From a virus, in IMG/VR virus record IMGVR_UViG_3300044712_000429, positions 1 through 64,000 of that record: a stretch of 64,000 nucleotides of DNA; one strand, 5' to 3'. The first letter of the stretch is position 1, and the number at the start of each line of letters is the position of its first letter. A program made the translations under genes and the position numbers. This document shows, one piece after another, positions 40,050 through 47,976 of this stretch. The notes beneath the pieces are model-generated. The model was not told the DNA's origin and ran no database searches. It saw nothing but the letters and a program-made list of their open reading frames with translations.

Positions 40050-40642
40050 GCGGCTTCTCCAAAGGAAAGGATGCTGGCGTGCACCAGCGGCACCGCCTCG
40101 CGTTGTCGATTGCGCCTGCGAATGTCGGCTTGCTCCGGTGCCTGCATCTGCTTGATCTGTTCGAGAAGCTGCAGAACATCCTTCGGCTCCACGATCAGTT
40201 CCTGTGCCTCGGGTTGACCCTTCCTCTGGAAGATCGGGAACTCGAACGGGTTGTAGGACTGAAGATCGACCTCGACGCTGCGTGGCCTTGTCTCAGACCA
40301 GTCAAAGAACACCGGCATCTCGTGAAAGACCTTGAGGTTCGGGTTCATTGCAAACACCCGAATTACATCGAACGGTGGCCCGTCGAACTCATCCCTACCA
40401 TGATGCATTTCGTTGTACCACTGGCTTGCGGAACGAGCTTGGTGTTCCCGCATGGGATGAATCTTCGACTGAGCATGCATGATCAGGTTTGTACCCTGAT
40501 GCTCAAGCATCATCTCAAACCGACCGTACTCGATGTTCTCTTGGATGGAGATACGCCACCCTCGTTGACCGAGGGTGAAGGTATCGCTGCGCCAGCCATC
40601 GAAGCGGACTTCGCTGCGCGGATTAACCAGCAAACGAGCCAT
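40046..40642 (-). CDS. Hypothetical early protein (198 aa)
   Basis: The start at 40642 is the first ATG giving a normal composition. Trp/Phe-rich mixed domain in the first 60 residues ('RFDGWRSDTFTLGQRGWRISIQE'), then 'QWYNEMHHGRDEFDGPPFDVIRVF', and a Gln/Glu-rich helical end. It overlaps the 65-aa gene upstream by 20 bases and the HicA-like gene downstream by 4. No family recognised. Confidence 0.7.
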   Translation of the reverse strand: MARLLVNPRSEVRFDGWRSDTFTLGQRGWRISIQENIEYGRFEMMLEHQGTNLIMHAQSKIHPMREHQARSASQWYNEMHHGRDEFDGPPFDVIRVFAMNPNLKVFHEMPVFFDWSETRPRSVEVDLQSYNPFEFPIFQRKGQPEAQELIVEPKDVLQLLEQIKQMQAPEQADIRRRNRQREAVPLVHASILSFGEAA

Positions 40643-40820
40643 CTGCAATGCTCGCCTTGAGGTCTTCGATGGAACGCTTGATGCTACGCACCACGTCCTC
40701 AGCCGCAGCCAGTTCACGCATCTTCTTGACCAAGGCGTTCTTGGCCTTCTCGGTGCGCTCCTTGACGATTTCCGCTTGGGCTTCGTCTTCCACTTTCTTG
40801 ATGTCAAACAGGCTACTCAT
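40623..40820 (-). CDS. Small helical early protein (65 aa)
   Basis: 'SLFDIKKVEDEAQAEIVKERTEKAKNALVKKM' gives a charged coiled coil over nearly the full length. The ATG at 40820 has GGAGAAAATC upstream and overlaps the stop of the 57-aa gene (ATGA). Likely a small structural or partner-binding protein; unknown role. Confidence 0.7.
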   Translation of the reverse strand: MSSLFDIKKVEDEAQAEIVKERTEKAKNALVKKMRELAAAEDVVRSIKRSIEDLKASIADGSFAG

Positions 40821-40990
40821 GATTTTCTCCAGGTGATGGTGATGATGGGAATAAAGCGATGCCACCACTTGGTGGCTCGCAGGCGCTGCTTGGCTTTCTC
40901 GACCGCTTCGCGGTAACGCTCGCGTTCGAGTTCGTCCTTGGCTGCTTGAAGTACGCGATCAGCAAAGGTGTCATCAGATCGGAAGCTCAT
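40817..40990 (-). CDS. Small conserved-type phage protein (57 aa)
   Basis: 'FADRVLQAAKDELERERYREAVEKAKQRL' then 'ATKWWHRFIPIITITWRKS': a charged helix leading to an aromatic, hydrophobic end that could touch the membrane. The combination is familiar from small proteins in many phage early regions, but I know no function. It overlaps neighbours by 4 bases at both ends (GTAGGCC before the ATG). Confidence 0.65.
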   Translation of the reverse strand: MSFRSDDTFADRVLQAAKDELERERYREAVEKAKQRLRATKWWHRFIPIITITWRKS

Positions 40991-41247
40991 GGCCTACCCC
41001 TATGGTGGAAGTAGCGCCGGTAGAACCACATCGAGAACACGATGCCGAATGGCCCACCGGAGAGGAACCCGACGATGTCCCATCCGGCTGCACCCGGGGC
41101 GAGCTTGAACAACACCAAGTTCGCCATGCCGATGCACAGGCTGTTGATGAAGGCTGCGATGTGGTGTCCTCGATTCACGAGCTGGCTTTGCAAGCCGAGC
41201 GTGAAGACGAGGATGAAGGTGCTGCCGAAGAGGGTGAGTGGTGTCAC
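40987..41247 (-). CDS. Small multi-TM membrane protein (86 aa)
   Basis: GTG at 41247 overlaps the ligase stop (GTGA), with GAAGGAC upstream. Three hydrophobic stretches (about 3-20, 29-48, 55-76) and a basic C-terminus 'FYRRYFHHRGRP' fit a two- or three-pass inner-membrane protein. Layout is like small phage membrane proteins of unknown role; superinfection exclusion is one possibility, without direct support. Confidence 0.7.
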   Translation of the reverse strand: MTPLTLFGSTFILVFTLGLQSQLVNRGHHIAAFINSLCIGMANLVLFKLAPGAAGWDIVGFLSGGPFGIVFSMWFYRRYFHHRGRP

Positions 41248-42137
41248 GACATGTCCTTCGGATCGCGCCAACCAAGGAACACTGGATGACGCGGTGCATC
41301 CTTCATCCCGACCGGGAAGTACTTAACCTTGGCAATTTTGCCGAGATGAGAATCTCGACGCGACCAGATCGCAGCGCGCTCATCATCTGTGAATCCTGTG
41401 CCAACGCTAAAGTCAGCTCCGGTGGGATTACGAAGAACCAAGGCTCCGAGGTCTCCGCGTCCTGTCTTGCCAGCTTGGTGAGAGCTTCGCTTAGTGCGGC
41501 CAAGCTCATTGGTGGTTGCGACGTTTCCATTGTGCATGCGCTCCTCGAAGCCGATGACTTCGTACTCAGCATCCACGAAGCGTTTCAGCTTCAGGAGATA
41601 CCCTTCCTTGACGGTGCTGCGACCCCGCTTGTAGGGTGCATTCGGGTCACGCAGGATCAGACCTTCGTAGCCCTGGTTGAGCAGCTTCTCTTCGAGTTCG
41701 AGCAGCGTGTCGAGACAGCCAATGTGATATTGGTCGTGGCGACGAAGGATGGGGTTGGCACCCCACTTGCCGTAGAACTCGTTGGTGATGGCGAGGTTGC
41801 GCTTCAGATACGGCGCGCTCAGATCGCGCACGTGATCGAACACGTAGAAGCGGAGGTCGTAGTTCACCTTGTCCTGGGACATGACGTGGCTGACCGTATC
41901 GCGGTAGACGGTCTTGCTTGTCGGCTCACCGACGATCAACTCACCGTCAAGGTGTTCGAAGGTATCGAGCAGGTTCTGCACGAAGACGTTCGGTATCGGC
42001 TTGTTGGAGCGGCTGTACACCGTCCCGCCGCGCACTACGGCGCGCACGCCGTCGAGCTTGGCGCTGGCCAGCAGCGGGAAGCGGAGCTTGTCGAGTTCCG
42101 CGTCGGTGGCGAGCATGCACTTGAAGAGGTCAGACAT
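41244..42137 (-). CDS. ATP-dependent DNA ligase
   Basis: Seals nicks during phage replication and recombination (297 aa). Motif I is 'AKLDGVRA' with the adenylated Lys at residue 27; motif III lies in 'HLDGELIVG', IIIa in 'YDLRFYVFDH', motif IV in 'YEGLILRDP' and motif V in 'YLLKLKRF'. The size matches minimal phage ligases with a nucleotidyltransferase domain and OB fold. The stop overlaps the membrane-protein start. It is in the early region with dNTP enzymes. Confidence 0.93.
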   Translation of the reverse strand: MSDLFKCMLATDAELDKLRFPLLASAKLDGVRAVVRGGTVYSRSNKPIPNVFVQNLLDTFEHLDGELIVGEPTSKTVYRDTVSHVMSQDKVNYDLRFYVFDHVRDLSAPYLKRNLAITNEFYGKWGANPILRRHDQYHIGCLDTLLELEEKLLNQGYEGLILRDPNAPYKRGRSTVKEGYLLKLKRFVDAEYEVIGFEERMHNGNVATTNELGRTKRSSHQAGKTGRGDLGALVLRNPTGADFSVGTGFTDDERAAIWSRRDSHLGKIAKVKYFPVGMKDAPRHPVFLGWRDPKDMS

Positions 42138-42480
42138 GAAGAAAATCCTTTATGCGTTGTCTTGATGCTGCGCCGAAGTCGCGCAACAAACCTTCTGGAT
42201 CGTCAATAACGATTAGTTGCTTGGCAAATTTGTCAGCCCAAATCTCCGCTTGCATACGACCCGATCTGCCGGGGCGCATGCTGCCGGGACGAATGATTCG
42301 GCCTTGCTTCTCCAAGTTGTAATAACGAGCAGTGATGGAGGAGTACGCCAAATGGGGATGACGAGCACGAATTTCGTCGCTGATGCAGCCGAGCAAACCA
42401 AAGCTCATTACTGTTTCATAAACGAGATTCTCTAAAGCTGTTGTATCAATCGAATCTCTGGCGAGATAAGAAGTGATCAT
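42130..42480 (-). CDS. Winged-helix-like early protein (116 aa)
   Basis: The segment 'LGCISDEIRARHPHLAYSSITARYYNLEKQGRIIRPG' matches the helix-turn-helix plus wing of MarR/Lrp-like folds: 'SDEI' helix, recognition helix with 'SSITARYYNLEKQG', then the wing with basic 'RPGRSGR'. Likely a DNA-binding regulator of phage genes. The start at 42480 overlaps the MazG-like gene stop by 4 bases. It overlaps the ligase start by 8. Confidence 0.7.
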   Translation of the reverse strand: MITSYLARDSIDTTALENLVYETVMSFGLLGCISDEIRARHPHLAYSSITARYYNLEKQGRIIRPGSMRPGRSGRMQAEIWADKFAKQLIVIDDPEGLLRDFGAASRQRIKDFLHV

Positions 42481-42818
42481 TTGGACAACTCGTTGTGAGC
42501 GGTGAAGTGAACCCCACCGGGCAAGTCCGCTTCCTTGACGAAGATGCCGTCCACGATGCGACCCTTGCGATCCTTGATCGTGTTCCATGCTTCCTCGATG
42601 CACTCTTCGATGGTCAGGCCGCACTGAGCGGAGAGCATCACCAGGACGACCACCGTGTCACCGATGCCATCCATGATCAGCTCGGGCTTGCCCTTGGCGA
42701 GACCCTCGGCCAGCTCGCCGACCTCTTCCATCAGCTTCACGAACTGCTTCTCGGGGCGCGTGCCTTGGATGATGTTGCGATCCATGCCCCACTTACGGAT
42801 ATCGTCAAATCTGCTCAT
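42477..42818 (-). CDS. MazG-like nucleoside triphosphate pyrophosphohydrolase
   Basis: A 113-aa protein with the MazG core: 'KLMEEVGELAEGLAK' (EExxE at residues 31-35) and 'MDGIGDTVVVLVMLS' (D50, D54), the metal-binding helices that bind Mg for hydrolysing (d)NTP to (d)NMP and pyrophosphate. Phages use such enzymes to adjust nucleotide or ppGpp pools. Overlaps neighbours; consistent with the thymidylate and deaminase genes nearby. Confidence 0.88.
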   Translation of the reverse strand: MSRFDDIRKWGMDRNIIQGTRPEKQFVKLMEEVGELAEGLAKGKPELIMDGIGDTVVVLVMLSAQCGLTIEECIEEAWNTIKDRKGRIVDGIFVKEADLPGGVHFTAHNELSK

Positions 42819-43017
42819 TTTTGTGAATCACCTTGTAGATGCACGGACGGCCATTGCGCTGTTCGTGCTGGTTGAGAATCTGTGCGGCGTCGTTGGCGGC
42901 GAGCATGGAACCCGCGCTTTCAACGATCTGCTTGCGTATCGGGTTCACGATCAGGAACTGATCAGAGGGATGAACGGCGCTCGGGTTCAGAGGCGGGAGG
43001 TACTTCACGCTGAGCAC
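42805..43017 (-). CDS. Small hypothetical protein (70 aa)
   Basis: GTG start with AAGG six bases upstream, overlapping the end of the previous gene by 13 bases. Contains 'NPIRKQIVESAGSMLAANDAAQILNQHE', a helical middle, and a basic tail. No known motif. Overlaps the MazG-like start by 14. Likely real because of coupling and consistent codon use. Confidence 0.6.
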   Translation of the reverse strand: MLSVKYLPPLNPSAVHPSDQFLIVNPIRKQIVESAGSMLAANDAAQILNQHEQRNGRPCIYKVIHKNEQI

Positions 43018-43355
43018 CTCATGCCTTGAGTGAAGAAGCGCATCACCAACTCCTTGATCTTTTCGTGGGCCTGAGTAACCGAAGGCCACGTACCGGCAAT
43101 GAGCTGCTCCCCGAACCACCTGCCGAACGGGGCGCTGACCTCGTAGTCGAAGACGCCGGGGTAGTCGAACTCCAGGTCGACGAATCGTTGCGCGTGGGTG
43201 GTAATGAACTCGGCGTATTTCGAGATGTCCTCGACGGTCTCGCACCAGCCTTCGCACTTGGCGGCGGCAGCGGCAATCACTTTGTCGTATCCGCTATCGT
43301 GCAAACCTTCGCAGATGAACATGGCGGTGCAGGGGATTCGAATGTCGATACTCAT
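43005..43355 (-). CDS. Hypothetical early protein (116 aa)
   Basis: Mixed alpha/beta protein with aromatic-rich 'EFDYPGVFDYEVSAPFGRWFGEQLIAG' and several Cys ('AKCEGWCETV'). The start at 43355 overlaps the DUF7227-like gene stop. No membrane segment or catalytic motif that I know. Coupled to neighbours on both sides. Confidence 0.65.
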   Translation of the reverse strand: MSIDIRIPCTAMFICEGLHDSGYDKVIAAAAAKCEGWCETVEDISKYAEFITTHAQRFVDLEFDYPGVFDYEVSAPFGRWFGEQLIAGTWPSVTQAHEKIKELVMRFFTQGMRCSA

Positions 43356-44029
43356 TTCGCAAGCCTTATGTCGATGACTTTCTTCTTGCTGCCGTGTGCG
43401 GGGAATCCGATCACGGCCCGTTCCTTTGATGCGTCGTGGCAGATGCCACAGTTCCAGCACATCACGTCGTCCCGGTAGGTCGCGGGGCAGACGATGACCT
43501 TGCGACCACCGGCTGTGTAGAGCGTCTTCTCCGTAGTGGTAGAGGGCAGCACCACGGCCTGGGGCAAGTCCGTGATGTCTGTCACTCTATCAGACACCGT
43601 CAGAGAGTCGCACGAAACGTTGACGGTAAATCCCGCCGCCGTCGCTGCTTCCATCATGGACAGGTTCTCCACGGTCAGCGGGTAGTGCGTGTAGGTGAAG
43701 CCTCGTTTGCCCATATTCGCTTGCACGAGCTGATAGAAAGCATCAGAGTCGAGTTTACGTCCGTCCCCAGGCAGATCGCCTGCTTGGTTGTGCCGCCACA
43801 ACTGGCGACCGGGCAGGCGACGGATTTGATCACAGAACTCAGGCCAGTCCACCCCACGGTCACCGCGCTCAACAGCACGCCAATGCATAACCATAGGGCC
43901 AAACTTTGCATAGCACGTATCGTACTGTGCGCAGTCCGGAGGACAGGTACTGGGTTCGGTGGTGCTGACAGGGATTGGCCCGGTCTTAGCATTACTGCTT
44001 GACCGCGACAGGTGTGCTCGATACGACAT
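43352..44029 (-). CDS. Cys-rich phage protein, DUF7227-like (225 aa)
   Basis: Two Cys clusters frame the protein: 'STCPPDCAQYDTCYAKFGP' near residue 30 and 'VMCWNCGICHD' near 195, with an alpha/beta middle ('GFTYTHYPLTVENLSMMEAATAAGFTVNVSCDSLTVSDRV') that looks barrel-like. The pattern is like phage proteins sharing DUF7227 and hints at a metal or iron-sulphur centre. Function unknown. It overlaps the thyX end by 38 bases. Confidence 0.65.
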   Translation of the reverse strand: MSYRAHLSRSSSNAKTGPIPVSTTEPSTCPPDCAQYDTCYAKFGPMVMHWRAVERGDRGVDWPEFCDQIRRLPGRQLWRHNQAGDLPGDGRKLDSDAFYQLVQANMGKRGFTYTHYPLTVENLSMMEAATAAGFTVNVSCDSLTVSDRVTDITDLPQAVVLPSTTTEKTLYTAGGRKVIVCPATYRDDVMCWNCGICHDASKERAVIGFPAHGSKKKVIDIRLAK

Positions 44030-44717
44030 TGTTCTTCTCTTCGAAAAGTGCGTAGGTGCGGGGGAACAGGCTCTGGATGATGTTCGCCACTTCATGGGCG
44101 TACTCGCGGATTTCCCATTGCGCTGCAGGGTGGTCGCGCAGCGTCAGGAAGCCGAGCCAGTTGCGAAGGTTCGCTGAGGCACGCATGCGGGAGTAGCGAG
44201 CCACCGGCACCGGCAGACGCGCCAGTTCCTTGGGGATGCCAGCGGCGATGCCTTGTTCATAGACCCTTTGTGCATGGATATACAGGTCGTCAAGGGATTC
44301 CAGCCACCTTGCTGCTGTCGCGGGGGTCAATGAAGCACCCGTGCCTTGTGCCTGCTTGTTAGCTGAATGAAGATTGGCAAACAGGCGATCACCTGAAGGC
44401 ATGTAGTTCTCATCCGGCAGCGGGATGTAGCGTGCGCTCATCTCGTTGTAGGACTGGGTGCGGTGACGGTGCCACTCGCGGAACACGAAGATCGGTGCCT
44501 TGACCTCGATGATCAGACCGGCCATCTCGAACGGTGTCGAGTGGTTGTTCATGTACAGGTGGCGCAGCAGACCGGCGTCACCCTTGGGGTGGCCTTCATA
44601 CGGCTCCCAACTGATGAAGCCCTTGTCGACGGACATGCGCGCCGCTTCGATGATGCGTTCGTCGCTGCCCCAGTGTTCAACGAGGTCAACGTAGCCGTGA
44701 TCCAGAATCTTTGTCAT
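43992..44717 (-). CDS. thyX: Flavin-dependent thymidylate synthase
   Basis: Converts dUMP to dTMP with FAD and methylenetetrahydrofolate (241 aa). The full ThyX signature RHRxxSxNExSxRY lies at residues 84-97. Other family features are the N-terminal 'IIEAARMS' helix and 'LRHLYMNNHSTPFE'. The start at 44717 gives a normal length. It is in the early cluster with dCMP deaminase (which supplies dUMP) and a MazG-like enzyme, so the phage can push the pool toward dTTP. Confidence 0.96.
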   Translation of the reverse strand: MTKILDHGYVDLVEHWGSDERIIEAARMSVDKGFISWEPYEGHPKGDAGLLRHLYMNNHSTPFEMAGLIIEVKAPIFVFREWHRHRTQSYNEMSARYIPLPDENYMPSGDRLFANLHSANKQAQGTGASLTPATAARWLESLDDLYIHAQRVYEQGIAAGIPKELARLPVPVARYSRMRASANLRNWLGFLTLRDHPAAQWEIREYAHEVANIIQSLFPRTYALFEEKNNVVSSTPVAVKQ

Positions 44718-44718
44718 G

Positions 44719-44883
44719 TCAGTAGGGCTTTCGCGGAGAGACTTCGGCCACCATCTTGTGGTTCCCCATGGCAAGGGGTTCCAACGGCTTGAGCGAGATG
44801 GTCACGATGAGATCGAGCGACTCGGCGTACTTGATGAGTTGCTCGGCTTTTTCTTCGATGAGTTCGACTTCCTTGGATTTCAT
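44719..44883 (-). CDS. Small helical protein upstream of thyX (54 aa)
   Basis: 'MKSKEVELIEEKAEQLIKYAESLDLIVTISLKPLEPLAMGNHKMVAEVSP' has a helix, then a beta pair with Met-Gly-Asn. Similar small proteins recur in phage early regions. The ATG overlaps the 92-aa gene's stop and its own stop is one base from the thyX start. Unknown function; coupling supports translation. Confidence 0.65.
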   Translation of the reverse strand: MKSKEVELIEEKAEQLIKYAESLDLIVTISLKPLEPLAMGNHKMVAEVSPRKPY

Positions 44884-45158
44884 GTGTACTCCTCTATGGG
44901 ATAGGTTCTCGGGCCGCTGATGTTTCCCGCAGCAGCGTTTGCTCCTTTCTTGGAAGGTGCGCCCGAGAATGAGGTGGGTGGAAAGAGTTCGGACAGGTCG
45001 CCGGAGCGCGCTTGCATCTTTGCGAAAAAGCCGCGTGCACGCTGTTCGTCATCGAACCGTGCAAAGGACAGGTTGCCTTCCCGAGGAACAACCAGCACAT
45101 TCCATTGCTTTGGATGCGCGAGCTTCCCGGGTGGTCTACCCAAATGCCAGGTGGTCAT
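44880..45158 (-). CDS. Small hypothetical protein (92 aa)
   Basis: Basic start ('TTWHLGRPPGKLAHP'), then 'WNVLVVPREGNLSFARFDDEQRARGFFAKMQ', which resembles small phage proteins that handle one substrate-like domain, and a disordered tail. Overlaps both neighbours by 4. A relative with a similar 'TWH....PVPLWHK.KW.V' plan is encoded at 47609-47806, which suggests a small paralogous pair. Confidence 0.65.
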   Translation of the reverse strand: MTTWHLGRPPGKLAHPKQWNVLVVPREGNLSFARFDDEQRARGFFAKMQARSGDLSELFPPTSFSGAPSKKGANAAAGNISGPRTYPIEEYT

Positions 45159-45628
45159 AGGTAGTACTCATCGCCGTCGAATTTCACTTCGCCGCGAGAC
45201 CACAGGAGCTTCAGGTGTTCCTTGAACTTATGGAAGTCCTTGTACTCGGTGGTTCTGTCACCCGCCTTCAGTTCGTTCAGCAGGTATTCACGGGTGGCGC
45301 CACCGATCTTGCCGATGGCTGGTTCCCCTGGCGAAATGTTGGGGCGGGGAGCGCCTGTGACCCCTTCGTTGTCACCCGACTGTTCAGCACCCTTGGCGCT
45401 GCTCCCCGTTGAAGTGGTGCGGGTGGTGGGGTGCGAAGAGTGCCTCGCCTCATCGTTATCCACCTTTTTGCCGGAATCCGTATTAGCTCCGGTCTCACGC
45501 CCCGCATTCAGTCTGGTGGACGATTCCACATCGTCCACCCATGTCTTTGGACGTGTCAGCCGGTTGATCGCATCCTTCGCGTCCTCTGGTGTGTCGCACG
45601 TCACTTGGATTGTGATTCGCATGCTCAT
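45155..45628 (-). CDS. Hypothetical protein with disordered middle (157 aa)
   Basis: N-terminal beta/alpha region ('RITIQVTCDTPEDAKDAINRL', ACT/RRM-like in pattern), a Ser/Thr/Gly/Lys-rich disordered linker (about 45-110) and a C-terminal helical part with 'WSRGEVKFDGDEYYL', possibly a winged helix. Two candidate starts (45628 and 45622). Overlaps neighbours by 4. Function unknown. Confidence 0.65.
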   Translation of the reverse strand: MSMRITIQVTCDTPEDAKDAINRLTRPKTWVDDVESSTRLNAGRETGANTDSGKKVDNDEARHSSHPTTRTTSTGSSAKGAEQSGDNEGVTGAPRPNISPGEPAIGKIGGATREYLLNELKAGDRTTEYKDFHKFKEHLKLLWSRGEVKFDGDEYYL

Positions 45629-45870
45629 TTTTCGAGTCCTTCCATACGGAAGCGAAGTTCGTCAAGCTCTCGGGTCAGCTTGTCGATTCGATCCCACGGC
45701 ATTTCATCTTCGCCCAGGCCGTCGCGTACTGGCGGCAACATGTCGTCGCGGTAGTTTCCAGCCAGCCACATATCGACAAGCTCGATGCCTCGGCTTACGG
45801 TCAGTTCCCCGGCTTGCATGGCACGGAGCATTTCGCGGAGTTCACATCCGTCTCTGTCTTTCACAGCCAT
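45625..45870 (-). CDS. Small helical hypothetical protein (81 aa)
   Basis: Charged, helical: 'CELREMLRAMQAGELTVSRGIELVDMWL' and a coiled-coil end 'DRIDKLTRELDELRFRMEGLE'. The ATG at 45870 overlaps the dCMP deaminase end by 10 bases. Possibly a partner or regulator; no match known. Confidence 0.65.
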   Translation of the reverse strand: MAVKDRDGCELREMLRAMQAGELTVSRGIELVDMWLAGNYRDDMLPPVRDGLGEDEMPWDRIDKLTRELDELRFRMEGLEK

Positions 45871-46304
45871 GTCACATCCACTCCGCATTCGTTGAAGAGC
45901 TTGAGAGATCGCCCGGTATGTTCTTTCCAACGCTCAGCGAACTCGTCCGAAGGGCGAGGGCAATACACCTCGACTATCCCCGCTTGAACAATCGCACGAG
46001 CGCAGTCCATGCACGGGAAGTGGGTGACGATGATTGCGCTTCCGAGCAGAGGAGTACCCACCCTCGCGGCGTTCGTAATGGCGTTGAGTTCAGCATGGGA
46101 GAACCAGAAGTACTTCTCCGGTCGTTCTCTGCCGCGAGAATCTTCATCAGCCGCGCAACCGCGAGGCGCTCCGTTGTAGCCGAGGGAGCGGACTTCCTGC
46201 GACGGGCCGAGGATGACCGCGCCAACCTGCGTGCTTTCATCCTTGCTGAACTTTGCGGCTGCACGGGCAATCTCCAGATACTTGAGGGCTTTGATGGGGG
46301 TCAT
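45861..46304 (-). CDS. Deoxycytidylate (dCMP) deaminase
   Basis: A 147-aa zinc enzyme that makes dUMP from dCMP. The active-site 'HAELNAI' has zinc ligand His70 and catalytic Glu72; 'PCMDCA' gives Cys98 and Cys101. The N-terminal 'IARAAAKFSKDESTQVGAVI' is the family's usual opening. It feeds ThyX encoded about 1.2 kb away. The stop overlaps the following gene. Competitively inhibited or activated forms (dTTP/dCTP) are known for the family but not visible here. Confidence 0.94.
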   Translation of the reverse strand: MTPIKALKYLEIARAAAKFSKDESTQVGAVILGPSQEVRSLGYNGAPRGCAADEDSRGRERPEKYFWFSHAELNAITNAARVGTPLLGSAIIVTHFPCMDCARAIVQAGIVEVYCPRPSDEFAERWKEHTGRSLKLFNECGVDVTWL

Positions 46305-46492
46305 TTCGTCATCTTCTCGAATTGTTTTTCGGTGATTTCCTTACCTTGCCCATCGACGATGCAGACATCGAATGTGCTGAACAAAGCACCTTGGGATTCC
46401 AGATCAACAACACGGTCGATGTTGTGCTGATAGGTCTGGTCATCGTCTGTTTCAACGTCGTACACTTTGATGATGCGGACGTAGGTGGTCAT
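46301..46492 (-). CDS. Small hypothetical protein (63 aa)
   Basis: 'MTTYVRIIKVYDVETDDDQTYQ' beta strand with acidic turn, then 'TFDVCIVDGQGKEITEKQFEKM'. A small beta-grasp-like layout. Overlaps dCMP deaminase start and the next gene by 4 bases. Unknown function. Confidence 0.65.
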   Translation of the reverse strand: MTTYVRIIKVYDVETDDDQTYQHNIDRVVDLESQGALFSTFDVCIVDGQGKEITEKQFEKMTK

Positions 46493-46683
46493 GATTGCGC
46501 GACGTAGCCGACGAGGTTGTACAGATCAGCCCAGGACTTGCCACACGTGTGACATGTGACTTCTTGATGGGCGCTGCCGCCGTCGATCTCCACACTGCCG
46601 CCGTGAATGTGTTCGGAATCGCAGAAGGGACAATGGGTGCCTTTGTGCGAGAGATACTCGCCGTCGCTCATGGGTAGGTTCAT
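46489..46683 (-). CDS. Zinc-ribbon protein (64 aa)
   Basis: 'THCPFCDSEHIHGG' and 'EVTCHTCGKSWADLYNLVGY' supply CxxC pairs separated by 24 residues, a classic zinc ribbon. Likely binds nucleic acid or a protein partner. The ATG at 46683 overlaps the 80-aa gene stop. Early gene of unknown role. Confidence 0.7.
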   Translation of the reverse strand: MNLPMSDGEYLSHKGTHCPFCDSEHIHGGSVEIDGGSAHQEVTCHTCGKSWADLYNLVGYVAQS

Positions 46684-46922
46684 GCTGTCACCTTCGCCGC
46701 CATCAGCGCGTGCTCGGAATCGAGCATCACGTTGCCCAGGTGGTCGTCCCACCTGTAGTTCACCGGCTCGTCGGACTCGATGACGCAGAAGTCTTCGGGC
46801 ATCGTCCAGACACGGAAACGTTGCTCGGCTGACTTGTGGGCTTCGTCGTACGTGGCGAAGGCTTGGCTGTTGGTCGAGGGTTCAGCCTGACCTTTGAACT
46901 TGAATGCCGGTTTGAAGCTCAT
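46680..46922 (-). CDS. Small hypothetical protein (80 aa)
   Basis: 'MSFKPAFKFKGQAEPSTNSQAFATYDEAHKSAEQRFRVW', then 'FCVIESDEPVNYRWDDHLG'. A small alpha/beta fold as often seen in phage early regions. Overlaps both neighbours by 4. No function can be assigned. Confidence 0.65.
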   Translation of the reverse strand: MSFKPAFKFKGQAEPSTNSQAFATYDEAHKSAEQRFRVWTMPEDFCVIESDEPVNYRWDDHLGNVMLDSEHALMAAKVTA

Positions 46923-47434
46923 GTTTGTTTCTCCAATGAAGCGATGTATCTGGAACCCGCCCGGTACTGGTAACCGTTGATGGTAATCAGCCAACTGGAG
47001 GGGCTGCGGCGTTTCACGATCTTGATTTCTTGCCCTTCACGATCCACATACCTTGTACCGGCGACGGCTGCACGCAGACGCGCATGTCGTGCATACACGC
47101 GCTGGCGCCATTCATAGGCGTAGGTGTTCTCAGGCGCTGTGCACATCATCAGGTAGGACTCAGGACAGGAGAGCTGGTATGGCCCTGCTGTCTCATGTAC
47201 ATCCTTGTAGCCCCACCAGTCCTTGTCACTCCCGGTGTAACCCTTACCTGCGTTGTGTGGCCCTCGCATCATGACGAGGCAAATGGAACGCTTGCCGTCT
47301 TCATGCTCCATGACCATCCACAGGTTGTTGCCGACGCAGCAGTGCTTGATGATCTTCGCCCCACCCTTGTTCTCGACGAGGTGTGCGATCAAGTCCTTGC
47401 GTTCGAGCCATCGTGAAGAAAAGAGCCAGCCCAT
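46919..47434 (-). CDS. Hypothetical early protein (171 aa)
   Basis: 'MGWLFSSRWLERKDLIAHLVEN', 'GNNLWMVMEHEDGKRSICLVMM' and 'WWGYKDVHETAGPYQLSCPESYLMM' follow a conserved phage protein of roughly this size (similar to DUF6927, from memory). A compact beta-rich core followed by a helix and a basic end. The ATG overlaps the upstream stop (TAATG). No enzymatic motif. Confidence 0.7.
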   Translation of the reverse strand: MGWLFSSRWLERKDLIAHLVENKGGAKIIKHCCVGNNLWMVMEHEDGKRSICLVMMRGPHNAGKGYTGSDKDWWGYKDVHETAGPYQLSCPESYLMMCTAPENTYAYEWRQRVYARHARLRAAVAGTRYVDREGQEIKIVKRRSPSSWLITINGYQYRAGSRYIASLEKQT

Positions 47435-47607
47435 TATTTCCTCCGTGATTCCAAAAGATCAGGTCGATCTGCACGACGCGTCACCATGCAACCGTGTAGA
47501 GGTGAGTACGTAGTGCGCTCTTTCCTTTCCTGTTCCTGTTGCGCCCACGACCCTTTCCACGAACTGATTGGGCGCTGCTTGCCGTTCACCACTGGGCCGT
47601 AACCCAT
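47434..47607 (-). CDS. Small basic protein (57 aa)
   Basis: Starts at 47607 after a strong AAGGAGATTGAA site. Polar, Gln/Arg/Lys-rich ('WKGSWAQQEQERKERTTYS'), no membrane segment. Its stop overlaps the next start (TAATG). Likely disordered; possible nucleic-acid contact. Unknown. Confidence 0.6.
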   Translation of the reverse strand: MGYGPVVNGKQRPISSWKGSWAQQEQERKERTTYSPLHGCMVTRRADRPDLLESRRK

Positions 47608-47608
47608 T

Positions 47609-47806
47609 TCAATCTCCTTGAGGACGCAGTAGATACATGTGTTTGTCGTGGCTGCGAGACTTCATCCTGTCCATATAGGCTTCGGCTGTGTGTGGCGTAT
47701 CAAAGCGCATCACTGTCGTGAGCATTCTTGGAGGATCGTTCACGACAGTCCATTTGGTTTTGTGCCACAACGGAACAGGGTTCTGTTCTTGATGCCACGT
47801 AGCCAT
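47609..47806 (-). CDS. Small hypothetical protein (65 aa)
   Basis: AAGGAGATTCAA precedes the ATG. 'MATWHQEQNPVPLWHKTKWTVVNDPPRMLTTVMRFDTPHTAEAYMDRMK' is similar in plan to the 92-aa protein at 44880 ('TTWHLG......W.VLVVP'). First gene after a 170-base gap, so possibly leads its own transcript. Function unknown. Confidence 0.65.
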   Translation of the reverse strand: MATWHQEQNPVPLWHKTKWTVVNDPPRMLTTVMRFDTPHTAEAYMDRMKSRSHDKHMYLLRPQGD

Positions 47807-47976
47807 TTGAATCTCCTTGTTGGTGCCTGCTACAACCCACCACGTTGGCGCGTGTAGGGAGCAGGGCTAACCGAGTACGCTGGTTTCTCGCGGTTGGATC
47901 GCGTCAGTTAAGTTTTTGGAGGCAACCGACGTTCCAACTGCCGAGGTTTAGTTCCCACTCTCGGCTTGGGGTTCAG
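47807..47976 (-). other. Gap in the early gene run
   Basis: 170 bases without a supported gene between 47806 and 47977. No clear promoter or terminator is seen; the sequence has TTGCCT and TTGGAA hexamers on the minus strand without a good -10. It may hold a promoter for the genes that follow it on the minus strand. Confidence 0.4.

Noticed and set aside
45222-46430. 402-aa plus-strand open frame
   Set aside because: It lies antisense to four well-supported minus-strand genes, including dCMP deaminase; GC-rich codon use creates long antisense frames.
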